A DNA stretch of 64,000 nt, from assembly GCF_003971235.1 (NCBI RefSeq), contig NZ_CP034661.1, forward strand, positions 620,001 to 684,000. Direction: 5' to 3'. The notes beneath the pieces were generated by a model. It was given only the letters and a program-made list of their open reading frames with translations, did not search any database and had not been told where the DNA came from. This stretch comes from Chryseobacterium aureum (GTDB taxonomy: Bacteria; Bacteroidota; Bacteroidia; Flavobacteriales; Weeksellaceae). The first letter of the stretch is position 1, and each line of letters begins with the position of its first letter. A program made the translations under genes and the position numbers. Of this stretch, positions 44,676 through 54,029 are shown one piece after another.

Positions 44676-44791
44676 CAAATATTTTACTGGAATTTTTAAA
44701 CGCAAAGTTTTCAGATGGAGACCTTTATATTTTTAGGAGGCAAAGGATGGGCAAGTAAACTTGCCTGATGAAACTATGTGGATATTTTTCT

Positions 44792-45556
44792 TTATTGTTT
44801 TATAAAAATTCCAATGTATTTCCCGTTGTATTCTACCACAGAGGTTGTAATATTTTTTTTGATACAAAAATCCTGATAAGCAGAATTGTCACCAATATCA
44901 TCACTTATAAAAACAGAACCAGGCTTCAATCTTTTGTAAATCTGATGATAAGCCCACATTCTTCCGTGATAGCTTTTGTCTGAATCATAATGAAAAACAT
45001 CAAAAGCGGATACTTTTTTAAAAATTTTAGGTAAAGATTCTCTATCTGCAAAACGGAACAGCTTCCAGTATTTTTTAAGGTTTTCCGGAACAATGTATCC
45101 TACATACTGATCTCCGTCCTGAGCAAGATAAGGCATATCTGAGCTGTACAACGTGCCATTTCTTTTCTGAAGCGAAAGCAATATGGCTAAAGAAGACCAT
45201 CCATAAGCTACTCCTGTTTCAAGAACATTCTGTGCCTTGGTAAATTCGCATGCGTAATAGATAAGCTCCAGGGCACCGGCGCCGCCCATGGTAATAGGGC
45301 ATTCTTTTTCTTTTGCATGAGCTTTCTCCAGAATATCGGCGTATATATTTTTGAAATGATCACTATCCATAGAGAAAAGCCTTGAGACCGCCTCTTTTTG
45401 AGAAACTGCTACAGATGCAGCCCAGGAATTTGTTTTTGCTTTTCCTTTGAATGGACTTCTTCTGCTAACCGTATTTTTAATGATTTTTCTGCCCAGTTCA
45501 GGATAAAGGGCAGGTCTTTTGAGATAAGCTACAAATGTTTTAAGAACTGTTGACAT
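44792..45556 (-). CDS. Class I SAM-dependent methyltransferase
   Basis: 254 residues from ATG 45556; the frame is open upstream only from a TTG. The Rossmann motif I region is AQNVLETGVAYGWSSLAILL (near 117-136), with acidic motif II at GTLYSSDMPYL and motif IV at FDVFHYDSDKSYHG; RLKPGSVFISDDIGDNSAYQ resembles the methyltransferase_24/O-methyltransferase group. The substrate is not evident. Located between the SymE/AbiH island and the left end of the transposon, so it may be a cargo or a native gene. Confidence 0.82.
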   Translation of the reverse strand: MSTVLKTFVAYLKRPALYPELGRKIIKNTVSRRSPFKGKAKTNSWAASVAVSQKEAVSRLFSMDSDHFKNIYADILEKAHAKEKECPITMGGAGALELIYYACEFTKAQNVLETGVAYGWSSLAILLSLQKRNGTLYSSDMPYLAQDGDQYVGYIVPENLKKYWKLFRFADRESLPKIFKKVSAFDVFHYDSDKSYHGRMWAYHQIYKRLKPGSVFISDDIGDNSAYQDFCIKKNITTSVVEYNGKYIGIFIKQ

Positions 45557-45781
45557 TTCGCTGATTGTGTTGTGGTTATAAAACAAATGTATTTTTTTTA
45601 AACCCAAATCAGATTGAGACAGTATTAATTTTACAAATAATATGTTTAATATTTTTTAATACTATAATATGCAATTAATCAGCGAAAAATATTAATTTAT
45701 TGAACCCCTAGGTAGGGTTATGTTTAAGGAACTTTACGATTCAAATAAAATTGGAATAGAGTAGGTTGCTTGGAGAAACAT

Positions 45782-45822
45782 GGGTTCAACTGTACAAAAG
45801 TGCAAATTTCTTATTAAAAAAC
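45782..45822 (+). repeat. Left terminal inverted repeat of the Tn3-family element
   Basis: Begins GGGTTCAACTGTACAAAAGT and matches the complement of the right end at 40 of 41 positions (mismatch T/C at position 34). Confidence 0.95.
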
Positions 45823-45898
45823 AGTTAAAGTTTTGATTAATAATTATTTGTGTTTTGTTTTTTTAAAAAATATTTGCAAAGAATATTAGGTTTAAAAA

Positions 45899-46387
45899 TT
45901 ATAAACTCTTTAGATTTAGGTTGGCTTTGTTTATATCAAAGAATTTAGGGTCATACTTTCCTCCCAGCCATTGTTGATATTCCTTTTTCTCCGGATGTCT
46001 TTTCTGGCTCAGAATATCCAGCATATTGTAGAATCCTGGAATTCCGCCACAATCTTCCGGAGGGCAGTTAAGTTTTCCTTCAGTGCATATGGGATAGATA
46101 ACTTTTGGATCTTTGGTAAGAAACTTTTCTGCTTGTATTTCATGTTCCCAATAATCCCCGAAGTCGTAAACATATCCGAATCCCTGATTTTTATCTGTAA
46201 TGAAACTTCCAAGGGTTGCTTTAGATTTACCGATGTTAAATTCGTGGAGATGATAGTTTTCCCATCCCATCACCGCCTGGATAATATGATGAAATTTTTC
46301 AAACGAAGTATTTTTATCTACCAGTACTCTTCTCCAAATAGGAGGATTTGTCTCTAACAAGGTTATTTTAAATTGAATAATATCCAT
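45899..46387 (-). CDS. Plasmid pRiA4b ORF-3 family passenger protein
   Basis: 162 residues. QFKITLLETNPPIWRRVLVD at the N-terminus, then SFEKFHHIIQAVMGWENYHL, FGYVYDFGDYWEHEI and CPPEDCGGIPGFYNML are the family's signatures. Function unknown; the family is frequent on plasmids and as passengers or accessory genes in transposons. It lies between the left end of the transposon and tnpR, on the same strand as tnpR, 37 bp apart. Confidence 0.9.
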   Translation of the reverse strand: MDIIQFKITLLETNPPIWRRVLVDKNTSFEKFHHIIQAVMGWENYHLHEFNIGKSKATLGSFITDKNQGFGYVYDFGDYWEHEIQAEKFLTKDPKVIYPICTEGKLNCPPEDCGGIPGFYNMLDILSQKRHPEKKEYQQWLGGKYDPKFFDINKANLNLKSL

Positions 46388-46424
46388 TTTATTGCAGTTT
46401 TTGAAATTAATTCTATCTTTTCCC

Positions 46425-46991
46425 TTAGGAATTAAAAATTTTCCCGGACGCAGGTATCCATCTGTAAAGAGTTGCCACAGATATTTCCAGTGTTTTTGCT
46501 ACTTCTTTGGGAGAAATCCCGCTTTCCAACAATTTTTTAGCAGCCTGTATCTTACCGGGATTCATTTTAGGTTTTCTACCACTCAATTTACCCAATCTTC
46601 GGGCAGTTTCTAAACCAGCTCTGGTTCTCTCGATAATTAAAGATCTCTCCATTTCGGCTAAACTTGCCATCATATGAAAGAAAAACTTCCCTGAAGGAGT
46701 TGAAGTATCAATTCCTTCCGTAATACTGTTCAAGTGGATGCCTCTTTTTTCAAACTCTCCTACCAAATCAACCAGTTGTTTTACACTTCTTCCGAGACGA
46801 TCTAATTTCCAAACCGTTAAAATATCACCGGATCTCAAGACTTCTAAAGCTAAATCTAATCCAGGACGTCCGTGTTTGGCTCCAGAGATAATATCTTCAT
46901 ATATTTTATCGCAACCCGCCTTTTCCAGAGCCTCTTTTTGGAACTCTAGATTTTGATCTTTAGTCGATATTCTGGCATATCCTATTTTCAT
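46425..46991 (-). CDS. tnpR: Tn3-type serine resolvase
   Basis: 188 residues. The catalytic domain starts MKIGYARISTKDQNLEFQ with the nucleophile Ser at 9 and carries TVWKLDRLGRSVKQLVDLV (near 60-78), GIDTSTPSGKFFFHMMASLA and the long E-helix (MERSLIIERTRAGLETARRL). The C-terminal helix-turn-helix (ISPKEVAKTLEISVATLYRW) binds the res site. It resolves cointegrates formed during replicative transposition. Transcribed divergently from tnpA, and the gap between them should hold res. Confidence 0.94.
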   Translation of the reverse strand: MKIGYARISTKDQNLEFQKEALEKAGCDKIYEDIISGAKHGRPGLDLALEVLRSGDILTVWKLDRLGRSVKQLVDLVGEFEKRGIHLNSITEGIDTSTPSGKFFFHMMASLAEMERSLIIERTRAGLETARRLGKLSGRKPKMNPGKIQAAKKLLESGISPKEVAKTLEISVATLYRWIPASGKIFNS

Positions 46992-47163
46992 ACTGCAATT
47001 TCGTTAAAAATTCTCATAATCCGTAAAAAGAGACTACATTAGAAAATTAATTTTGAGAAAGATTTTTAAGAATATTTTTTTTTAGATTTTTTCTCTATTC
47101 CTTTCTCAAAATAAGATTATCTTATAAATGTCCGTTTATGAGAGTGAAAAATGACACACAATT
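46992..47163. promoter_or_regulatory. Candidate res/promoter region of the Tn3-family element
   Basis: The 172-bp divergent gap contains a perfect 12-bp inverted repeat, ATTTTGAGAAAG (47050-47061) and CTTTCTCAAAAT (47101-47112), a 7-1-7 palindrome ATAAGAT-T-ATCTTAT (47111-47125), and TGTCCGTTTATGAG, partly matching the TGTCYRNTA half-site of known resolvases. Resolvase binding here is inferred from position. Confidence 0.6.
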
Positions 47164-50100
47164 ATGAAAGCAGAAATTTTATCTAAAAGCCAACAAAAGG
47201 AATTTGATCGTCCTCCAAAGTTCAGTTTGGTAGAAAGAAGAATGGTTTTTGAAATTCCAGATTCTTTACGAGGTTCCCTCCGAAAATTAGAATCTCCAAC
47301 CAGCATTGTGGGATTTACTCTCCAATACGGCTATTTTAAAACTTCGGGGAAATTCTTTTATGTCGACACTTTTAATTCTGAAGATATTGAGGTTATTTGT
47401 AAGTGGAATAAATTCAATATAAACGATATAAACTGGTCAAGTTATCGCTCCGTTACTTTTTACCATCATCAAAAAGCGATTTTAAAATATTTTGGAATTC
47501 TTCCCTTTGGTAAAAAGGAAAAGCAGCAACTTTTTTCAGAAGCTACCCGATTATTGAAAAAGCAGAAAAGACCAGATATTTTATTTTGGATTTTAGCAGA
47601 ATATCTTCGGAGTCACAAAATAGAAGTTCCTACCTATTACGCTTTGTCTTCTCTTATTCAGCAGTCCGTGAAACAATTGAACCGTCATTATTCCGAGACG
47701 ATTAGAGACTTGATTACGAAACCTGTAAAAGATCTGCTGGACGGACTATTGGAAAAAGAAGAAGAATCGTTCATTTACACCCTTACTAAACTTAAAAATG
47801 CGAATGAAACTGCAAGACTTCGAGATATCCGAGAGAACATGAAAGCCTATCTTTATTTTAAAAGTTTATTCTTCCAGATTCAAAACCTTGCCCTACAGTT
47901 GGATTTGAGTATGGAAACGATAGAGTACCACGCTCAGTTCGTGATAAAAGCAAGGATTTTTCAAATATCGAGAAGGGAGAATAAATACCTGATGCTGCTT
48001 TGTTTTATCATGTACCAGTACTATTTTCTGGGAGACCTTTTAATGGAAACGCTTATCAGTACCTCCAAGGCAGTCGAAAACTCAGCCCGTAACGTAGCCC
48101 AAACGATTCTTTCGGAAAATCAAAGTACTATTGAGCAAGATTTGGAACACATCCTTACCTCGAGCGAAGATATGGCTATTCATATAACGGAACTCCTCAA
48201 AGTAAGAGAAGATGATACGATGAAAATTTCTGAGAAAATTCGATATTATGAACAGTTCGTATTCAGTCGTCAGGTATCTGATTTTGTAGAAATTATTGAA
48301 CCTATCGGGAGAATCCGAAAGAAGGAAATCAAGAAAGAGCCTATTTTTTATAAAGCCTTGGAGGAGCATTCTCATAAATTGCAAAAGAGAGTATCCCAGT
48401 TGATACGTAATCTCGATTTTGAAATTTCCATTCCAATTCTCCAGGAGGCAGACCGGGAATTTAAAAAGGAAGCAGGAAATATATCAGATGCTTTCAGTTC
48501 TAAATTTTTAACAAAAGATGAAAAAAAGAATGTGAAAAATGCAAAATCCTTACCTGCATTGTACAAAATACTTTTTACCAGACACTTGGTAAAGGGTATT
48601 AAGTCGGGAGAGGTCAGCCTTGTTCATTCTTTCCAGCATCGACCTTTTGAACACTATCTGATTCGTGAAAATTGGGAACAGAATAGGTATGATATCTTGA
48701 AAGATGTAGGATTATCGGAAAAAGTGTCATGGAAACAAGTGGAATCTGAATTGCTTTTTTCCTTGCAAGAATCTTTCTACAAAACCTATGACAGCATCAA
48801 TAATCCCGAAAATCATTATGTAAAGGCAGGGAGAAAAGGTAACCGCCCTCGTTTCGAAACCCCTTCAGCGAGTAAAGCAGAAAAACAGATTAAGGAACAG
48901 GCAAAATCAACATTTCCTCCCGAAAATAGTATCCCTTTATTGGAGGTTTTGAATACCGTGAATCAACGGGTAGGCTTTACCAAATCCTTCATACACTGGT
49001 CAAATCGGTCTATTCCGAAAAAACCTTCTGATATGGAGCTATTTGCCGTGGTAATGGCTTACGGTTGTAATATCGGACTGGATAATATGGCTAAAAATAC
49101 CACCAATATCAACGCTAATGCTTTGGATACTATTGCCAATTGGTATTGCTCTCTGGAAAACATCCGAAAGGCAAATGATAGGGTGGTAGAATATACCGAA
49201 AAACTAAAATTGGTAGAGCTCCTCAAAAAAGAACAGCAGAAGGTACATACCTCCAGCGATGGACAAAAATTTTATATAAAAACGGATTCTATCCATGCCA
49301 ATTACTCATTTAAATATTTTGGCAAAGACAAGGGCATTGTGATGTACAGTTTTATTGATAATTTGCATAGACAGTTCTACGCTACAGCATTCAGTGCCGG
49401 GGAAAGAGAATCCACTTATGTGATAGACGGGCTTTTACACAATGAAATCATTGAGACCGAAATACACTCTACAGATACTCACGGATATACAGAATTGGTA
49501 TTCGCTATTACTTACTTTCTTGGGATTGATTTTGCTCCCAGAATTGCTAAGTTTGAAGACCATCAGCTGTTTTCTATGGAAGGAATTATTGTTCCTGATT
49601 TAGAGCAATATGATTTTAACGTAAAAGAAATAAACCCCCAAAATATAGAACAGCAATGGGATAAAATTCTTCATATTGTAGCAACTCTAAAACTAAGACA
49701 TACTCCTGCATCCATTCTATTCAAAAGGCTCAGTTCCTATTCACGACAGAATCCTGTATACCTTGCCCTTCGGGATTTTGGGAGGCTGGTGAGGACAAAT
49801 TTTTTGCTGGACTACATGTACGATCATAACCTGAGAAAAATGGTTTTGCAACAATTAAATAAAGGAGAAAGTGCCAATAAGCTGGCAAAACGTATATTTT
49901 ATGGAAACAATGGGGAAATAAAATATGTATCCAAACAGGAACATCTACAGGCAACTACCTGCAAAACACTCATTCACAATCTGATTGTCTGTTGGAATTA
50001 CATGTATCTGAGTAAAAAATTAGTACAAACCACCCCGGAGAACAGAAAAGAATTCTTTGAACACATCAAAAACACTTCTCCTGTAAGATGGGAGCACTTT

Positions 50101-50193
50101 AATTTTTATGGAATCTTTGACTTTTCGCCAGAAGCTCTTAAAGATGCCCTAGAATTTAGTACAGAAGATTTATTCGATTTTGAAATGGAATAG
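47164..50193 (+). CDS. tnpA: Tn3-family transposase
   Basis: 1009 residues, the full size for Tn3-type transposases. The N-terminal half binds the ends; the C-terminal half holds the DDE catalytic core: Asp in KTDSIHANYSFKYFG (near 706), Asp in STDTHGYTELVFA (near 771) and Glu in GESANKLAKRIFYG (near 901). No frameshift or stop is visible, so the enzyme is probably active. It catalyses replicative transposition giving cointegrates resolved by tnpR. Confidence 0.96.
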   Translation: MKAEILSKSQQKEFDRPPKFSLVERRMVFEIPDSLRGSLRKLESPTSIVGFTLQYGYFKTSGKFFYVDTFNSEDIEVICKWNKFNINDINWSSYRSVTFYHHQKAILKYFGILPFGKKEKQQLFSEATRLLKKQKRPDILFWILAEYLRSHKIEVPTYYALSSLIQQSVKQLNRHYSETIRDLITKPVKDLLDGLLEKEEESFIYTLTKLKNANETARLRDIRENMKAYLYFKSLFFQIQNLALQLDLSMETIEYHAQFVIKARIFQISRRENKYLMLLCFIMYQYYFLGDLLMETLISTSKAVENSARNVAQTILSENQSTIEQDLEHILTSSEDMAIHITELLKVREDDTMKISEKIRYYEQFVFSRQVSDFVEIIEPIGRIRKKEIKKEPIFYKALEEHSHKLQKRVSQLIRNLDFEISIPILQEADREFKKEAGNISDAFSSKFLTKDEKKNVKNAKSLPALYKILFTRHLVKGIKSGEVSLVHSFQHRPFEHYLIRENWEQNRYDILKDVGLSEKVSWKQVESELLFSLQESFYKTYDSINNPENHYVKAGRKGNRPRFETPSASKAEKQIKEQAKSTFPPENSIPLLEVLNTVNQRVGFTKSFIHWSNRSIPKKPSDMELFAVVMAYGCNIGLDNMAKNTTNINANALDTIANWYCSLENIRKANDRVVEYTEKLKLVELLKKEQQKVHTSSDGQKFYIKTDSIHANYSFKYFGKDKGIVMYSFIDNLHRQFYATAFSAGERESTYVIDGLLHNEIIETEIHSTDTHGYTELVFAITYFLGIDFAPRIAKFEDHQLFSMEGIIVPDLEQYDFNVKEINPQNIEQQWDKILHIVATLKLRHTPASILFKRLSSYSRQNPVYLALRDFGRLVRTNFLLDYMYDHNLRKMVLQQLNKGESANKLAKRIFYGNNGEIKYVSKQEHLQATTCKTLIHNLIVCWNYMYLSKKLVQTTPENRKEFFEHIKNTSPVRWEHFNFYGIFDFSPEALKDALEFSTEDLFDFEME

Positions 50194-50242
50194 CGAAATT
50201 TGAAAAATAGAAAGTAAAACTTTGGCAATAAACAAGTTAATC

Positions 50243-50283
50243 GTTTTTTGATAAGAAATTTGCACTTTTGTACAGTTGAACCC
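50243..50283 (-). repeat. Right terminal inverted repeat of the Tn3-family element
   Basis: The minus strand reads GGGTTCAACTGTACAAAAGT onward and matches the left end at 40 of 41 positions. A further G precedes it (GGGG, 50284-50281), where the left end has TGGG. Confidence 0.95.
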
Positions 50284-50940
50284 CACTGTACAAAAAAGTG
50301 ATAAAACACCCAAATAAGCCGTGTTTTTCAAGTCAGGGACTATGCTATCTGACGGAAAACAGAGGAGATATACGGGCAAAAATGCTCCCCAGCATACAGT
50401 GCCGGCTATCATCTGATAATAGTTGATAACCTTCGTATCAAAATGGTCTACCAACCGTTTATTGTATATGGTATAAAGAGCACCGAATGCTGATGAAAAA
50501 ACGCCCAGAATAATTCCCAGCTGATAAGAGGTATCAAAATGAAATATTAAGCTGATTCCCAAAATGGTAAGCATACTGAGCAATAATTCTGAAAGCTTGA
50601 ATTTTTCCTTATCAATTACAGGCTTAAATACCGCCGTGAAAAAGCTAGTCAGGCAATAGCATACGACACCAATGGAAATGTTGGCATATTTTATACTTGC
50701 ATAAAAAAGAAGCCAGTGTAATGTAAGCAGCAATCCGGTTTTTGAAATTTTAATTTTTTCCTTTACTGCAATATCCGTCGGAATTTTTAAGAGCTTTACA
50801 ATAAAGAATAAAATAATGGAGGAGAAGAGGAGCCTGTACCAGACTAATAAACCTTCATTAAGCGTGATGAGTTTTCCGAATACCCCGGTAAATCCGGCCA
50901 AAATTACGGCCAGATGCAATAATAAATATGATTTTTTCAT
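50284..50940 (-). pseudogene. EamA/DMT-family transporter, 3' end lost at the transposon
   Basis: The first 219 codons encode an EamA-type drug/metabolite transporter with at least seven membrane helices (for example SYLLLHLAVILAGFTGVFGK, LLLTLHWLLFYASIKYANIS, LLLSMLTILGISLIF). At 50283 the frame runs into the transposon end and continues 38 meaningless codons to a stop at 50170. The last helices of the usual ten are absent, and I could not find them left of the transposon either. Transport function is very likely lost. Confidence 0.85.
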
Positions 50941-51136
50941 TAGAAAATGAACTGTAAAAATTTGAATTAATATTTTTTAGATATGAAGCATAAAAATCCT
51001 GGCCGCTATATAAATTAGCGACATAGATCTGCTTCAAATTACATTGAAAATATTAAGGTGCCGGAGGAGGCAGACAGTTCGAGCGGTTCATATTGATCTG
51101 TTAAATGCCAAATATAGGAAAAAATAGCTTGTAAGT

Positions 51137-51532
51137 CTACATAAAAAAGACATTAAACTTATGCCCGTCAGGATCTGCAAATACAAAACCATAGTAGTTT
51201 TCTCCAAAGCTTTCGGGCTCTGAGACAATGGTTCCACCAGCTTTTTCTACTTCCGCAGCCCAATCATCTACCTGATTTTTACTTTCTGCAGAAAGGGTGA
51301 ATATCACTTCATTGGAGCTTTGAGGATCTCCAAAATGCATTGTTTTAAGGTTTCTTTCTATGACATTTTTTAAGAAAAAATGGATGATAAACTCATTTCC
51401 TGCCATAAAAAAACTCACCAATTCATTAGAACTGTGTGGGTTATTAGGTTTGAAGCCCAGTTCTGTATAAAATTTCTGTGTACGGTCCAAGTTCGTTACA
51501 GCCAGATTGGCCCAGATCATTTTAGGTTTCAT
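51137..51532 (-). CDS. VOC-family (glyoxalase-like) protein
   Basis: 131 residues. MIWANLAVTNLDRTQKFYTE opens the first beta-alpha-beta module and YGFVFADPDGHKFNVFFM closes the second, the usual VOC layout. Likely a metal-dependent dioxygenase, isomerase or resistance-type binding protein, but the ligand set (weak in the first module) does not decide. Monocistronic. Confidence 0.87.
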   Translation of the reverse strand: MKPKMIWANLAVTNLDRTQKFYTELGFKPNNPHSSNELVSFFMAGNEFIIHFFLKNVIERNLKTMHFGDPQSSNEVIFTLSAESKNQVDDWAAEVEKAGGTIVSEPESFGENYYGFVFADPDGHKFNVFFM

Positions 51533-51749
51533 AGTATTTTATTTTTTGGTTAAGATAAAGGTATTGTGTTTTACAATCATAAAAGCTGTCATGTGGCAAG
51601 ATTTACTATTTTTGAGATATAAATTCTTAAGACCTCTTTATTTAACATAATATAATCTGAAATAAGAGTTAAGAGACGGATGAGCGTATTATAAATAGAA
51701 TCAAAAAAAATTGGGGAATACAAACGCTGTGTGTGTAAATAAAATTTTG

Positions 51750-52085
51750 TAGAAAACTGGTGAGGGTATTCGTTTGGGTTTTCTTTATGACGAAGACTTG
51801 GATGTAGATGGAATTGGAACCAGATCATAATAACCAGAAAATTTTTTATGATAGCTTACTGGAAATTTTTTTGACCATGAATGGATGTACAGAAAATATT
51901 TTTCAGAGATTGATTTTACAGCTTTTAAATTAGATATAAATGCTGAAGGACTTGCAGAGGAAACCCATACAGCAAATCGTCAATAAACGGAATTGAGAGG
52001 TGTTTCTGGTCCAGTTGATGATCATAAAAAAGTTCTGAAAAACCGTTACAGGATATTTGGCAGAGAAATATTGAAAATAACGGAT
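51750..52085 (+). pseudogene. Possible decayed coding remnant
   Basis: Within the 637-bp gap 51533-52169 the plus strand shows protein-like but broken frames: IRLGFLYDEDLDVDGIG, then in a shifted frame MYRKYFSEIDFTAFKLDINA with EGLAEETHTAN, then VSGPVDDHKKVLKNRYRIFG in another. Each is cut by stops within a short distance. The pattern suggests a degraded gene of unknown family near the transposon; nothing in it is recognisable. The rest of the gap holds nothing I can support. Confidence 0.35.
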
Positions 52086-52169
52086 TCTGAGCCGTTTAAT
52101 ACGCTACTTCAAATGGATTATAAAAATCCTATAATTTATATTATGTTAAATTGTGTATATTGTAAGATT

Positions 52170-52865
52170 TCATCCCAAAGGAAAAAACTCTTTTTTTAAG
52201 GCTTTACTGATGTCTTTACCTTCTTTCGTCCATAGATAAGGATAAAAACTGAACACTTGATCTCCTTTAAGCTTTGCTACATCACTTTTCCAATTTGTCC
52301 ACCTGTAATCTTTGTAAAATTCATTAAGATCATTATTAAAACAGAAAATCAGAAATTCAGTGTACGTAATGTCAAGAGGTTCGTATTCCAAATTATCAGG
52401 TGCCAGATAATAAATTTTCCCTACATCAGTTCCAAGACCACCACTATTAAGAATAAAAATACCTCCAATTGCATCATCAGCAATTAAAAGATATGGTAGT
52501 GGCTGTCCATAATCCTGCAATGTTTTCCCTTTGTTCCATTCCGGCAAAGATCTGTTTAACTTATCACTGCCTGAGCCAAGAATTCTTATCCATCCATGAT
52601 CTACCAGGAGTCCGCCTGTCATATATACAATTGCCCCCATTGGAGAGCGCGTTGTAACCTGAGTTTTATACAAGGCATCTTTTGCTTTACCTGTATCAGC
52701 GGGCAGTATTTCCACTTTATTTTTGGCTGATTCTATCCATTCCTTTACAAGAATCCAGCCCGGTTCTTTATCATTGATTAATTCGTTAATAGAAAGCATT
52801 TTTGTTTGTCCATAAGTTGTTAGTGAGGATAAGAATAGTATACTGATTGTTAAATATCTTATCAT
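52170..52865 (-). CDS. DUF2625 secreted protein
   Basis: 231 residues from ATG 52865, where the signal peptide MIRYLTISILFLSSLTTYGQ begins; 16 upstream codons overlap the preceding gene's frame region and are not needed. The body matches DUF2625: ELINDKEPGWILVKEWIESA, TTRSPMGAIVYMTGGLLVDH then GWIRILGSG, GGIFILNSGGLGTDVGKIYY, YTEFLIFCFNNDLNEFYKDY then RW. Function unknown. 19 bp downstream of the APH-like kinase gene, probably cotranscribed. Confidence 0.85.
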   Translation of the reverse strand: MIRYLTISILFLSSLTTYGQTKMLSINELINDKEPGWILVKEWIESAKNKVEILPADTGKAKDALYKTQVTTRSPMGAIVYMTGGLLVDHGWIRILGSGSDKLNRSLPEWNKGKTLQDYGQPLPYLLIADDAIGGIFILNSGGLGTDVGKIYYLAPDNLEYEPLDITYTEFLIFCFNNDLNEFYKDYRWTNWKSDVAKLKGDQVFSFYPYLWTKEGKDISKALKKEFFPLG

Positions 52866-52884
52866 TTTGTCTCGTCTTCTGTCA

Positions 52885-53892
52885 TTAATTAATCTCAATT
52901 TTATTATAAGCAATCCATCGTTTTAAATTCCCAACCATTCTTTTTAAGTGATCTTCATTCAGAAAAATATTGGTCCAATAGTCAAATCTGTCGCACTGAA
53001 CACTTATATAATAGATCATGATTGCTAAGCATGCGAGGGGTACAAGTTTTTTTTCTTCGGCATTCATTGTAGTCACGGTCTCATACCCTTTTATGAAACT
53101 GTCAGCTTTTATCTGATATTCCTCTTCGTTCAGATGGGTCGCCAATAGCTGAAACAGGAAATAAGAAATATCAAAGCATAAATAGCCGTTGCCACAAAAA
53201 TCAAAATCAAAAAATGTAATTTCCTTCTCACTGTCAATGTGCAGATTGTCAAACCAGACATCAAAATGAACAACTCCGTGTCTCATGTTTTGTTGATCTG
53301 TATTTTCTATTTTTAGTGTTAAGAAATCAGCAAGATTTTCTAAAAACTCAACCTCACTCCTATTTTTATTATAGAAATTCTTAATTTTTAAAACGGGATC
53401 CTTGAGCAGATTTTGGGCATTGTAAGATATTCTCCTCAGTACTGTATTTTCTGCCGATTGGTGCACCTTTGCTAATGCCTGTGCAATGAGGAAGCTGGTT
53501 TCGGCTGAAAATTTTGCGGTCTTTATGCCTTTGGCATACGAAAATAAAACGCCAAATCTTTTACCCTCCGGAGCTTCAATTTCCTGGATGAAGCTGTTTG
53601 AAATATCTGCAATAGGAAAAGAAACCTGCCGGCCTGCTTCCTTCAGCAGCGTTAAAAGCCTTAATTCTTCTTCAATGTCTAATTTCGTCCGCCAGTTATG
53701 GGTATATACCCTGAAAACATATTGGGTTTCATTACCATGAACAATGTATAAATGATTCATGGCGAGCCGGAATATGTTGCATTCCGTTTTGTCGGTTAGC
53801 CCATATTTCCGTTGAATAAGCTGCCCCAGCTTTTCTGGTGAAAGTGTACTGTTTATTGTAGGAAATTTCTCCGTCATTAATTCGTAGTTCAT
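52885..53892 (-). CDS. Aminoglycoside phosphotransferase/homoserine kinase-like kinase
   Basis: 335 residues, protein-kinase-like fold. The N-lobe (YVFRVYTHNWRTKLDIEEEL) is followed by the catalytic loop HGVVHFDVWFDNLHID (HxDxxxxN, near 200-215) and the magnesium-binding ITFFDFDFCGNGYLCFDISY (near 220-239). Could phosphorylate an aminoglycoside, homoserine, choline or macrolide; nothing in the sequence or context settles this. ATG 53877 is an alternative start five codons in. Confidence 0.82.
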   Translation of the reverse strand: MNYELMTEKFPTINSTLSPEKLGQLIQRKYGLTDKTECNIFRLAMNHLYIVHGNETQYVFRVYTHNWRTKLDIEEELRLLTLLKEAGRQVSFPIADISNSFIQEIEAPEGKRFGVLFSYAKGIKTAKFSAETSFLIAQALAKVHQSAENTVLRRISYNAQNLLKDPVLKIKNFYNKNRSEVEFLENLADFLTLKIENTDQQNMRHGVVHFDVWFDNLHIDSEKEITFFDFDFCGNGYLCFDISYFLFQLLATHLNEEEYQIKADSFIKGYETVTTMNAEEKKLVPLACLAIMIYYISVQCDRFDYWTNIFLNEDHLKRMVGNLKRWIAYNKIEIN

Positions 53893-54029
53893 AGTCGGTT
53901 ATAAAATTGATGCAATTTCGGTAACATTTTTGGCTTGTACACCGTTCATCTATATAATTTTTCATTTTCCACCTGATTTTTTTGAAATCTACTTCTCCTC
54001 TCGTTTTTTTACTTCAATTTAGTTGCTTA

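Larger units (their letters stand above)
45782..50283. mobile_element. Tn3-family transposon, about 4.5 kb
   Basis: Complete unit bounded by 41-bp terminal inverted repeats, containing a pRiA4b ORF-3 passenger, a serine resolvase (tnpR) and a divergent full-length Tn3-type transposase (tnpA) with a resolution-site region between them. The right end interrupts an EamA transporter gene. The 5-bp flanks (AACAT left, CACTG right) are not a target duplication, and the missing part of the EamA gene is not present on the left side, so the locus was rearranged after or during insertion. Confidence 0.93.

Noticed and set aside
45700..45719. Near-palindrome AACCCCTAGGTAGGGTT as a transposon end or attachment site
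   Set aside because: It lies about 65 bp outside the left terminal repeat, is imperfect, and has no partner at the right side.
50170..50283. C-terminal 38 codons of the EamA frame
   Set aside because: These codons lie within the transposon end and encode the terminal repeat, so they are not a genuine part of the transporter.
51589..51828. 79-residue minus-strand open frame
   Set aside because: Low-complexity, AT-driven composition and it opposes the better plus-strand remnant; no start context or similarity.
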